DNA from: Pantanalinema rosaneae
GTDB taxonomy: Bacteria; Cyanobacteriota; Cyanobacteriia; Leptolyngbyales; Leptolyngbyaceae
Reading direction: 5' to 3'
Length of the DNA: 64,000 nucleotides
NCBI RefSeq assembly: GCF_050753385.1
Contig: NZ_JBLZFZ010000011.1
Location: forward strand, 88,914 to 152,913
Part shown: piece after piece, positions 36,040 to 43,997 of the stretch
Numbering within the stretch: position 1 is the first letter of the stretch
Layout: every line of letters begins with the position of its first letter
Translations under genes and position numbers: made by a program
The notes under the pieces: model-generated
The model's database searches: none
Seen by the model: only the letters and a program-made list of their open reading frames with translations
Told to the model about the DNA's origin: nothing

Positions 36040-36330
36040 CTCATCAATCGTGCTCTACCGCACTCCTCAAATTTGGTCAAGCTGCTGAAAATAACGAGTA
36101 AGCACGTTAGAACCCATAAACTATAGTTAACTATTTATATCCTCAGAGTTAATTCTACCAATGTGGCGCTGAAAAGACAGCCGGATTCCGACTCATTCCG
36201 GTCTGTGAGTATTCGTGAAAACACTCAAGGCAGAAGGGTCATCATCAGCCAGTAAATGTGAGCGTGATTCACCGCCGCCGCTCTCAACTCTGCTTCCAGT
36301 TCTCCGTTACCGACAAATAGTAATGAAACA

Positions 36331-37671
36331 TCAGATAAGTTCGCTGCTAAAAAAGCTTGTAACAGATCCAGGGGTCGGTTTTTGGCAATCAATCGATTTC
36401 AGCTTGTTGTTGGATGTACTGTTCGGTTGTATGACCTGTTCAATAATATCGGCGGCTCGTTGGACTCCTCCCGCTTCCGCGATCGCCTGTTGCATTCTTT
36501 GCGCGTTCTGGGTGTAGGACGGTTCCGTGAGTACCCGTTGAATTTGCGATCGTAGCTTAGCGACCCGTAACTTGGAAACTGGAATGACTTCTCCAGTACC
36601 AGTCTGGCGAATTCGGGCACTATTGCCGGGTTGCTCGAAGGTAATGGGAATGGCAACTAATGGCACTCCATAACTTAACGAGTCCATCACTGTATTCATG
36701 CCACCGTGGGTAATCGTTAGACTCGCTTTAGCAATCACCTCTTGTTGCGGCGCATATTCCACCACTAATGGCTGACCTGGAAGGGCTTGCACCGCATCGG
36801 GACTCATACCCCCCCCATGGGTAATCACCAGTTGCACATCCAAATCCTCGCAGGCTGCCGCGATACAACCAAACACATCCTGTTTCGTATTCTGTACACT
36901 GCCTAATGAGGCATAGATTAGCGGTTGTCCGGTTAAGCGCTCAAACGGAAACGGTACAGTCTGAAGCGATCGATTCCGTAAGGGTCCCACATAATGCAAA
37001 TGGGGAGGCAGGTCAGGGCAGGGAAACTCAAAGGCGGCAGGCTGTTGGCTGATGTGAGCTAATCGCGTATTTGAGGCATAAATATGGCGATAGGGAGGTA
37101 AATGCCATTGGCGGCGATATTGATTAATCACTTGCAAAATTGGTTGGCAACTCTGATCAAGAATGGTGTAAGCCACTTGATTACACAATTTTGCCCACCA
37201 GGTATTGCGATAGAGCCAGGGGGTAAAAAAGGGGGGGATATCAGCGCGACGGTGAATTGCCTGACCGCAACTGACGCAAACAAACGGGAGATGCAAGGAT
37301 TCGGCGATCGTTTCTCCTACAGGTTCTAACTGATCGACAATCAGTGCTTCAATCCCAGCTGCGGCGATCGCTTGGGGAGCATCCTGGCAAATAATTTCAG
37401 CAATTTGCCGACAAAACTCGACTGAATACTGAAGGGCGGCAATTTCACTCAGTTGAGCCAATTGTTGAAAGGTGGTGGCAAGGGTACCTGGCTGATAAAG
37501 AGACTCTCCGATCGCCCAAAACTCCAAGCCTTCTGCCCGCACCTTTAACTCCAGGTCAGAGATTTGTAGAACGGTGACACGATGACCGCGTGATTGTAAC
37601 TCTCGCCCTAGAGCCGCTTGGGGATGCAGATGACCAGGGTAAGGCGGACAGATAATCCCAAAATGCGTCAT
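36331..37671 (-). CDS. UDP-glycosyltransferase, CrtX/macrolide-type (carotenoid glycosylation likely)
   Basis: The 446-residue protein has the GT-B fold of the UGT/MGT family: N-terminal FGIICPPYPGHLHP, mid-sequence YASLGSVQNT, and the nucleotide-sugar signature ITHGGMNTVMDSLSYGVPLV with PQQEVIAKA before it. It lies 18 bp downstream of a crtW-type ketolase gene on the same strand, so its acceptor is probably a hydroxylated or ketolated carotenoid. Zeaxanthin glucosyltransferase (CrtX) is the closest functional model; the acceptor and sugar are inferred. Another glycolipid or natural product acceptor is possible. Confidence 0.82.
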   Translation of the reverse strand: MTHFGIICPPYPGHLHPQAALGRELQSRGHRVTVLQISDLELKVRAEGLEFWAIGESLYQPGTLATTFQQLAQLSEIAALQYSVEFCRQIAEIICQDAPQAIAAAGIEALIVDQLEPVGETIAESLHLPFVCVSCGQAIHRRADIPPFFTPWLYRNTWWAKLCNQVAYTILDQSCQPILQVINQYRRQWHLPPYRHIYASNTRLAHISQQPAAFEFPCPDLPPHLHYVGPLRNRSLQTVPFPFERLTGQPLIYASLGSVQNTKQDVFGCIAAACEDLDVQLVITHGGGMSPDAVQALPGQPLVVEYAPQQEVIAKASLTITHGGMNTVMDSLSYGVPLVAIPITFEQPGNSARIRQTGTGEVIPVSKLRVAKLRSQIQRVLTEPSYTQNAQRMQQAIAEAGGVQRAADIIEQVIQPNSTSNNKLKSIDCQKPTPGSVTSFFSSELI

Positions 37672-37689
37672 GTTAGCTTTAGTCGTGAA

Positions 37690-38571
37690 TTATGAGGTGA
37701 ATCGAGATTGATAAATTGTGGGCAATTTCCACCAGGGTACATAAGGATACTCATGATGTTCTTCATGGTAGCCAAAGTGGTAGCACGTAATAAACGACCA
37801 TACCAGGGGTAATGAATTGGTTCTGGCATGATGCGGATTAGTATATCCAGTTTCTGGCTCACGATGAGTCAAAAACGTGCCAAAGTAAAACAATTGGATG
37901 GAACTTAATACTAATGGCAGAATCCAAAACAATATTAAGTTGAAATCGGATGTGTGAAATGCTAACTTCACTAATGGATAAAGCACTGTAAAACCAACCC
38001 ATTGCCGCCAATTCCAGTAACCCTTCATGAAGTGGAAATACCAGGCGATCGGATGAGGGTGGTTACCATCATGAAAGTCTGGATCAAGCTGACTGGCAGG
38101 ATGGCGGTGATGTAACCAATGTTTTTGTAGCAGATCTTTGTAAGAGAACAGAGCATAAGCAAAGGCTGTCATGCTACCAACTAAGTGGTTAATGCGGGGG
38201 TGACGGGGCAAGACTGAGCCATGCATCGCATCATGAGCTGTAATAAACAGCCCTGTGAACAGGAACCCCTGCCAACCAATCAGGAAAGGGATTGTCCAAA
38301 TCGGTAACTCAGTGATGTTACTGGTTAACAGATAGAACAGGCTAATTGCCCACAGACTGATGATTAGAAATGCAATTAATAATCCCGAAATTCCTGAAAC
38401 AGTGACATTGAGGTTTTTCTCAATGACGACAAATTTCAGAAGGCTAGAATCGAGGAGCGTATGATTAGAACTAGGCAACTCTGAACTCCCTTTTCGACTG
38501 AAAGACGGTTCAACCGCTATTTGACAGTAATTTCCTGAATACTCAGGTTTGATGAAACTTCTAAATGCCAT
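37690..38571 (-). CDS. crtW: Beta-carotene ketolase (CrtW-type membrane oxygenase)
   Basis: The 293-residue membrane protein contains the three histidine clusters of CrtW: FITAHDAMHG, KHWLHHRHP and FGYHEEHHEYP, plus FGTFLTHREPETGY. Several hydrophobic spans (ILGLL-type regions between 55 and 105, and 190-215) surround them. CrtW adds the 4-keto group to beta-rings, giving echinenone or canthaxanthin. About 50 residues precede the usual start region, so the true start may lie further in. It precedes the glycosyltransferase, suggesting ketocarotenoid-glycoside synthesis. Confidence 0.9.
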   Translation of the reverse strand: MAFRSFIKPEYSGNYCQIAVEPSFSRKGSSELPSSNHTLLDSSLLKFVVIEKNLNVTVSGISGLLIAFLIISLWAISLFYLLTSNITELPIWTIPFLIGWQGFLFTGLFITAHDAMHGSVLPRHPRINHLVGSMTAFAYALFSYKDLLQKHWLHHRHPASQLDPDFHDGNHPHPIAWYFHFMKGYWNWRQWVGFTVLYPLVKLAFHTSDFNLILFWILPLVLSSIQLFYFGTFLTHREPETGYTNPHHARTNSLPLVWSFITCYHFGYHEEHHEYPYVPWWKLPTIYQSRFTS

Positions 38572-39357
38572 AAATGCAAGCAGATTGGTTCCAAACTATA
38601 ATCACTAATTGATCGCTTTATCTAGGAAATAGGAAAACAGAATGAATGCATTGCCTACAGCGCTTTAACAGTTTATATGCTTACCTATCCTAGCGATCGT
38701 GATTGCTGTTGTACTCTATCCAGGGTTTCAGTAGCCCTCGTGCGGTAAGGAGATGTTTGAAGCGATTGCCTGGTACAAGCGATGGATTCTCCTAAACACC
38801 CCGCTCTCAAGCAGGAGGAAGGATCTCCGAATATCCCGGAAAACCAACTAAACTGGGTGAATTTCCGCTTCATTACTAGCGACCATGTACGATCTACAAC
38901 ACTAATTGTTCATCATTCTCTCAGTCTCCTACTAGATTTAAGCTCTGCCATTACAGCGCACAATAGATTCAAGCGATATGAGAAGTCCTATGAGAAGTCC
39001 TATCCCTTGAATGGTTTTCGGTTGGATACAGCAGGAAACTCTTCAGTTCCCACCCCTCATCAAGAGGGGTTTTTTTCTATCAAAACCTCGGACGATCGCG
39101 ATTAGTGGTTAGGTAAAAGCAACAATGTAACAGCAAAAGCGCTGCTAGAGTTTTGTTTGATAATTCAGCCGATTACGGCTAGATATGAACTTGCCAATAG
39201 ACGGCTAATCAGCAGAACGTGAAAAAAATCTGCACTGAGTCAGTTCAATGCAGATCTAACGAGTTAATCCACTGCGAGAATTGATTTAATTAATGATCTC
39301 GTGAATCAGTGTTGCTAAGGCTAATTTAACCTGCTGCCTGGTGTCGAATTCTCTTAG
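38572..39357. other. Intergenic stretch without a convincing gene
   Basis: No credible coding region is seen. A plus-strand frame at 38782-39105 runs straight through the terminator-like hairpin at 39052 and has no recognisable features. A 12-bp direct repeat (ATGAGAAGTCCT) occurs twice around 38980-39003. The interval contains a textbook terminator and may therefore hold an unannotated small RNA. Confidence 0.5.
39052..39078 (+). terminator. Orphan rho-independent terminator (possible small RNA 3' end)
   Basis: ACCCCTC (39052-39058) pairs with GAGGGGT (39064-39070) around a 5-nt loop and is followed by a run of T residues to about 39077. No plus-strand gene ends upstream. Just before it, GGAAACTCTTCAGTTCC can form a second bulged hairpin. 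Such paired hairpins ending in a T run are typical of small cyanobacterial RNAs. Confidence 0.6.
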
Positions 39358-39741
39358 TTAGTTAGTTAGTTCTTCACCAATCCGGGCTGCACCCTCTTGA
39401 ATCTGACGACCAGTTTCCTTCGCGCCCTCAACGTAGCCAGAACCAAATTGCTTAAATGCTTCGGCGGAATCTCTGACGGTATTGTTGACCCGTTCGCTCA
39501 ACGGCTTATCACCATATACTTCGTCATTCCATTCACCCGTTGTTTTGGGGCGGTTAGCAGTATCGGTTTGGTGTACTCGTTCCCGCACTTTGGCACCTAA
39601 CGCGGGATTATCTCGCTCAGGCCCAATGTTAGTGGTAAGGAGTAATGCACCGACTAAAACGGCGGCAAACAACTGCTTGACTTGGACGCTATTGAGAAAA
39701 GCACTAACGCGATCGAATGCTTGAGCAATCAAATTTTTCAT
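39358..39741 (-). CDS. Small membrane-anchored hypothetical protein
   Basis: With the ATG at 39741 the protein has 127 residues; an upstream in-frame ATG at 39768 exists but overlaps a Shine-Dalgarno-like GGAGGATC. A hydrophobic segment near 23-40 (LFAAVLVGALLLTTNIG) is followed by a hydrophilic tail rich in Arg, Glu and Gly. It is the last gene of the minus-strand run that includes the small photosystem-I-like genes. Family not recognised; it appears cyanobacterial. Confidence 0.65.
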   Translation of the reverse strand: MKNLIAQAFDRVSAFLNSVQVKQLFAAVLVGALLLTTNIGPERDNPALGAKVRERVHQTDTANRPKTTGEWNDEVYGDKPLSERVNNTVRDSAEAFKQFGSGYVEGAKETGRQIQEGAARIGEELTN

Positions 39742-39808
39742 GAAGATCCTCCGTCTATTCACTTTCACGACTAACGTTTAATTTTGGGTACAACCCGATT
39801 TGAAATTT

Positions 39809-39961
39809 CTATGGCATCGGGTGGAATAGTAAATCTGGGAAGTTGTAGTTAAATACAGCCCAGGTCGAAAACGCGATCGAAACGGCTAAAATTGCGAGTA
39901 CAGGTGCAAGCGACAAATAGCGCTGCAAATAATGAGGTTGGTTCTTGGCTTTCTGAACCAT
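39809..39961 (-). CDS. PsaJ-like small photosystem I subunit
   Basis: Reading the minus strand from the ATG at 39961 gives 50 residues ending at TAG (39811-39809). The pattern is a short N-terminus, RYLSLAPVLA, one transmembrane helix (LAILAVSIAFSTWAVF), then FNYNFPDLLFHP at the C-terminus. PsaJ proteins share the AAPV start and the terminal FPDLLFHP, so I read this as a PsaJ paralogue about 10 residues longer than usual. PsaJ binds chlorophyll and helps hold PsaF at the edge of photosystem I. No psaF is adjacent. It was overlooked easily because it is so short. Confidence 0.75.
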   Translation of the reverse strand: MVQKAKNQPHYLQRYLSLAPVLAILAVSIAFSTWAVFNYNFPDLLFHPMP

Positions 39962-40216
39962 GAGTGACTCTCCCAAAAAATAGACTAATGCCCTGGTGCG
40001 ATCGAGAATTACTAAACTTGCTCACTTCTCCTATCGTTGTGACAGAGAATAGCCGCTTAAAATTCACTGTCACTACTCAGTTATGCCATCCGTATGCTAG
40101 TGATTAATTCAGTGATTTAACGTCTAACTCAGGGTAGGGTTCTAGGATGAAGCCTAGTAGAGTCAAGCTTGTTGACGATCGTGTTTAATACTACTTAGCT
40201 AAACTTGCAGCAACCA

Positions 40217-40450
40217 TCAATATCCTCTGAGTTTCGCATAATCCTGACAATCTACGGCTGACTCAGTTAAGGCTCTATGAGGGTGTACTGTACATTTCAG
40301 CACATAATTTTCTGTGAAATATTGACAATTTGCACAGGGAATTTGATGCAGTCGTTTGACTGTTGTCACTCCTCTATAGAACAATCTCCATAGTGTAATC
40401 CCGCAAAACGCTGTTAGCCCCCACGCCAATATCGAAAATATCCAACTCAT
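40217..40450 (-). CDS. Small membrane protein with cysteine motif
   Basis: A 77-residue protein with a single hydrophobic segment at residues 4-25 and a cytosolic or lumenal tail with four cysteines: CANC (39-42), C53 in LKCTVHP and C68 in VDCQDY. The layout suggests a membrane-anchored metal or redox site. I recall similar small cyanobacterial proteins without assigned function. It lies between the PsaX-like and PsaJ-like mini-genes on the same strand. Confidence 0.68.
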   Translation of the reverse strand: MSWIFSILAWGLTAFCGITLWRLFYRGVTTVKRLHQIPCANCQYFTENYVLKCTVHPHRALTESAVDCQDYAKLRGY

Positions 40451-40593
40451 TGCTGTTTCTCTCTGAAAAAATGCAAAATTTAGCCAACACTTAACTCACT
40501 CTTTAACGAATTAGGCTAAACAGGCAGTTTCTTAACCCCTGCTGAGACAGATAAGTTTGTAACTCCTGGCTGTAATGAAATCATCCCCGATCG

Positions 40594-40728
40594 CTAGGGA
40601 TGAATTACCCCATAGTAGATAGCCGCAATAAACAAAAGGCTAATGCCCAATAGGATGAAAATAATTTGGAGTCCCAGGGTATAAAGATTAATTGATCGAG
40701 TCAATGTATTCTCCTGCTGATCTCGCAT
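40594..40728 (-). CDS. PsaX-like single-helix mini-protein
   Basis: From the ATG at 40728 a 44-residue frame reads to TAG at 40596-40594. It has a hydrophilic start, Tyr-Thr, a transmembrane helix (LQIIFILLGISLLFIAAIYY) and a short tail GVIHP. The end of the helix (FIAAIYYGVI) resembles the FLVAAYYFHII end of PsaX, a peripheral photosystem I subunit that coordinates one chlorophyll. It lies about 290 bp downstream of psaB on the same strand. Similarity is short, so the PsaX link is tentative; a different small thylakoid protein remains possible. Confidence 0.5.
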   Translation of the reverse strand: MRDQQENTLTRSINLYTLGLQIIFILLGISLLFIAAIYYGVIHP

Positions 40729-40842
40729 CGCTAAAGTTTTAAGAGAGTTTTGAATTCAAATAGTGACCCAAACAAAAGACGATCGGCGTGAGGTTATTTT
40801 TATTGACCTATTACCGATCGTCTGTTGAATCAATTCACCTTA

Positions 40843-41010
40843 AGAGGATGTTTGAAAAGTCAAAATGGTTACTTGAACTGCCCCCCTAGCCCCCCAATTC
40901 TGGGGGGAACTGGATTCAAAGTCCCCCAAAATTGGGGGCTTAAAGCCCTACGGGCATATCAGAAAAGGGGGCAAGTGGTGCAATCACTTTGATACTTTAA
41001 AACATCCTCT
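40843..41010. repeat. MITE-like inverted-repeat element, copy A
   Basis: The 168-bp element begins AGAGGATGTTTGAAAAGT and ends with the imperfect reverse complement ACTTTAAAACATCCTCT. Its interior is rich in G and C runs (GCCCCCCTAGCCCCCC, GGGGGGAACT, CCCCCAAAATTGGGGG) that form strong hairpins. It encodes nothing. It lies 6 bp downstream of the psaB stop, and may provide that gene's transcript end. Two more copies are at 58470 and 58655. Confidence 0.75.
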
Positions 41011-41016
41011 AATCGG

Positions 41017-43248
41017 CTAAGGAAATTTAGCGGCGGTTGCGGCAATCAAGAAGGCGGCATAGGTGAGGATATAACCCACCGTGAAGTGAACTAGTCCCGT
41101 TAACCAACCCTGTACGATCGACAGTGCCGTTGGCTTATCCTTCCAGCGCACTAGATTCGCTAGAGGAGTCCGTTCATGTGCCCAGACGAGAGTTTCGATT
41201 AACTCCTGCCAGTAACCACGCCAGCTAATCAGGAACATGAATCCGGTTGCCCAGACCAAGTGCCCGAATAGGAACATCCACGCCCAAACAGATAGATTAC
41301 TTGTGCCATAGGGGTTATAGCCGTTAATGAGCGGCCCCGAGTAGAGCCAAAGGTAATCTCGTAGCCAACCCATCAGATAGGTGGAGCTTTCGTTAAATTG
41401 CGCTACATTACCTGCCCAGATGCCGAGGTGTTTCCAGTGGAAGTAGAATGTCACCCACCCTAAGGTATTCAGCATCCAGAAGACTGCCAGGAAGAATGAC
41501 TGCTCCCAGGCAGAGGTTTGGCAAGTACCACCGCGACCGGGGCCATCGCAGGGGAAGGTGAACCCAAAGTCTTTCTTATCCGGCATCAGCTTCGATCCCC
41601 GAGCATCCAACGCACCTTTGACACAAATTAAGGTCGTGGTGTGCAGTCCTAACGCGATCGCGTGGTGAACGAGGAAATCACCCGGACCGATCGTTAAGAA
41701 TAACGAATTGGTGCCGTTATTGATTGCCTCCATCCAGCCTGGTAGCCAGACATTGCCGTAGTTTGGCCATGCAGTAGTGGCTAAACTATCGGGGTTCGAT
41801 AACAGCGTATTCATGCCATATAGCAATTTCCCGTGAGACGACTGAATGAATTGGGCAAATACAGGTTCAATCAGAATTTGCTTCTCGGGAGTACCAAAAG
41901 CAACTACAACATCATTGTGAACGTACAAACCGAGGGTATGGAATCCCAAAAATAGCGACACCCAACTCAGGTGAGAGATGATCGCTTCCTTGTGGTTAAG
42001 CACCCGGTCTAGCACATTGCCCCGATTTTGATCCGGGTCGTAATCCCGAATCCAGAAGATCGCCCCGTGGGCAAATGCTCCTACCAACAGGAAACCCGCA
42101 ATGTACTGATGGTGGGTATACAGGGCGGCTTGCGTCGTGTAATCCCTTGCCATGAAAGCATAGGGGGGCATGGAGTACATGTGTTGCGCCACCAGGGACG
42201 TAACAGTCCCCAGAGCGGCCAGGTGAATCCCTAACTGGAAGTGTAGGGAGTTGTTATAGGTTTCATACAACCCATGGTGGGGCAGATTAAACTGACCTTC
42301 ACTGCGGGGAGACAGAAGACCGGCTTTGCTGTCCAGCATTTCTTTGATGCTGTGACCAATCCCGAAGTTAGTGCGGTACATGTGCCCCGCCACAATGAAC
42401 AACACCGCGATCGCCAGGTGGTGATGTGCCATGTCGGTCAACCAGAGGGAGCCAGTATCCGGATGGAATCCGCCTAAGAAGGTGAGAATGGCGCTCCCCG
42501 ATCCATTGGCTGTGCCAAATACATGCTGTGCCGTATCGGGATTTTGGGCGTAAACGCCCCATCTGCCTGTGAAGAATGGCGCTAACCCTGCCGGGTGGGG
42601 CATCACCGACAGAAAGTTATTCCAACCCACATGCTGACCCCGGGACTCTGGAATGGCGACATGCACCAAATGACCTGTCCATGCCAGGGCGCTAACGCCG
42701 AATAAGCCTGCCAGGTGATGATTCAAGCGCGATTCGGCATTCTTGAACCAGGACAGACTCGGACGGAATTTGGGTTGCAAGTGTAACCAGCCTGCGAACA
42801 GAAACACGGCGGACAAAATCAGAAGGAAAATGGAGCCTTGATACAGGTCGCCATTGGTTCGCATCCCGATCGTGTACCACCAGTAGTACACCCCGGAATA
42901 GGCAACATTCACCGGATACGCGGCTCCACCCTGGGTGAAAGCATCGATCGCGGGTTGACCAAACTGGGGATCAAAAATGGCATGGGCGATGGGATGAACA
43001 TTGAGTGGATCGGTTCTCCAGAGTTCAAAATTGCCTTGCCAAGCAACGTGAAATAGGAGTCCAGAAGTCCACAAGAAAATAATCGCCAAATGCCCAAAAT
43101 GAGAGGCGAAAATCTTCTGATAGAGATTTTCTTCTGTCATACCATCATGACTTTCAAAGTCATGGGCAGTAGCCAACCCATACCAGATCCGACGGGTAGT
43201 TGGATCTTGAGCTAGGGCTTGGCTAAATTTTGGAAATTTAGTTGCCAT
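41017..43248 (-). CDS. psaB: Photosystem I core protein PsaB, solitary copy
   Basis: This full-length 743-residue PsaB has eleven transmembrane helices and the FX-binding motif FPCDGPGRGGTC near residue 560. It also keeps numerous His chlorophyll ligands. PsaB pairs with PsaA to carry P700 and the FX iron-sulphur cluster. In cyanobacteria psaB normally follows psaA; here the 750 bp upstream hold no psaA and the next gene is divergent. It is therefore probably a psaB paralogue (psaB2-like) expressed from its own promoter. Some Nostoc-type strains also carry a separate psaB. Small PsaX-like and PsaJ-like genes follow. Confidence 0.96.
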   Translation of the reverse strand: MATKFPKFSQALAQDPTTRRIWYGLATAHDFESHDGMTEENLYQKIFASHFGHLAIIFLWTSGLLFHVAWQGNFELWRTDPLNVHPIAHAIFDPQFGQPAIDAFTQGGAAYPVNVAYSGVYYWWYTIGMRTNGDLYQGSIFLLILSAVFLFAGWLHLQPKFRPSLSWFKNAESRLNHHLAGLFGVSALAWTGHLVHVAIPESRGQHVGWNNFLSVMPHPAGLAPFFTGRWGVYAQNPDTAQHVFGTANGSGSAILTFLGGFHPDTGSLWLTDMAHHHLAIAVLFIVAGHMYRTNFGIGHSIKEMLDSKAGLLSPRSEGQFNLPHHGLYETYNNSLHFQLGIHLAALGTVTSLVAQHMYSMPPYAFMARDYTTQAALYTHHQYIAGFLLVGAFAHGAIFWIRDYDPDQNRGNVLDRVLNHKEAIISHLSWVSLFLGFHTLGLYVHNDVVVAFGTPEKQILIEPVFAQFIQSSHGKLLYGMNTLLSNPDSLATTAWPNYGNVWLPGWMEAINNGTNSLFLTIGPGDFLVHHAIALGLHTTTLICVKGALDARGSKLMPDKKDFGFTFPCDGPGRGGTCQTSAWEQSFFLAVFWMLNTLGWVTFYFHWKHLGIWAGNVAQFNESSTYLMGWLRDYLWLYSGPLINGYNPYGTSNLSVWAWMFLFGHLVWATGFMFLISWRGYWQELIETLVWAHERTPLANLVRWKDKPTALSIVQGWLTGLVHFTVGYILTYAAFLIAATAAKFP

Positions 43249-43997
43249 ATCGGTTGCTTACCTTACTCGTGAGCGAATCCGAATCATGCTTGGAACTGCA
43301 CTATCTCTAGAGAATAAATCAAGATTGAGTTTGCTCTAGGGATAGGGAATGGAGGCAATCAACAAGTTCAATTGCGGAGTAAATTGTGATTTAAGTTACT
43401 TAATAAGACCAGCGTTAATCTCGCTGTGGCAGCAAATTGAACTGTTTAGCGCTCCACAAATGATGTGCCAATTAGCTGATTACTTTATCGGGTTTTGAGG
43501 GCAACGCCTGACTGACTGGAGAAAGAGAGTTGCATTAAATCAGCCTGTATTCAACTGTACATTACCATGCAAAAAGTGTAATTATCGATAAAATGTTAGT
43601 GATAGGCTTCCTGTTGTCTAAGGAAAATTTAGAGCAATAAACACTTGATTATAGAATAAGTTTTTACACCTACAGTCATTGAAACGTAAGGGTTATGCGT
43701 GATTAGAACAAAAAAATCCCTGATAATTTTTTCCTTTATAAATAACTATGAATTACTGATCAATCTCTGGCAACTAGGAGTTTAAACAGCAAAAAGCCCC
43801 CACCTTCTAAGCACAGAAGATAAGAGCTAAAGACGATCTAAATCTCCCACTTTGAAGGTAGTTGCTACTACTAAGGTATGAAGTCTTTCGCAGGAAAGGA
43901 GATTTTGTAAATAAAAAATGTAGCGATCGCACTGAGTCAAGCTAAATTTCCTTCACTTGCAGCGTTAGACTAGATACTTGGTGAACTCCAGGAACGA
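43249..43997. other. Divergent promoter region of psaB and the ABC-F gene
   Basis: About 750 bp separate the divergent psaB and ABC-F starts. No psaA, other gene, tRNA or clear terminator is visible. The stretch is A/T-rich with a HIP1 octamer at about 43924 (GCGATCGC). The length suggests a long regulated leader for one or both genes, but I can assign no specific operator. Confidence 0.5.

Noticed and set aside
38782..39105. A plus-strand protein-coding gene of 107 codons
   Set aside because: It runs through a strong terminator, has a low-complexity and unrecognisable sequence, and no ribosome site.
39849..40073. A minus-strand 74-codon gene
   Set aside because: It is a shadow in another frame of the PsaJ-like mini-gene, which has a recognisable C-terminus.
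30366..43248. A far-red light photoacclimation (FaRLiP) cluster
   Set aside because: A phytochrome and a second psaB lie close together, but there is no chlF, psaA paralogue, apc paralogues or DNA-binding RfpB-like regulator, and the phytochrome is a biliverdin type.
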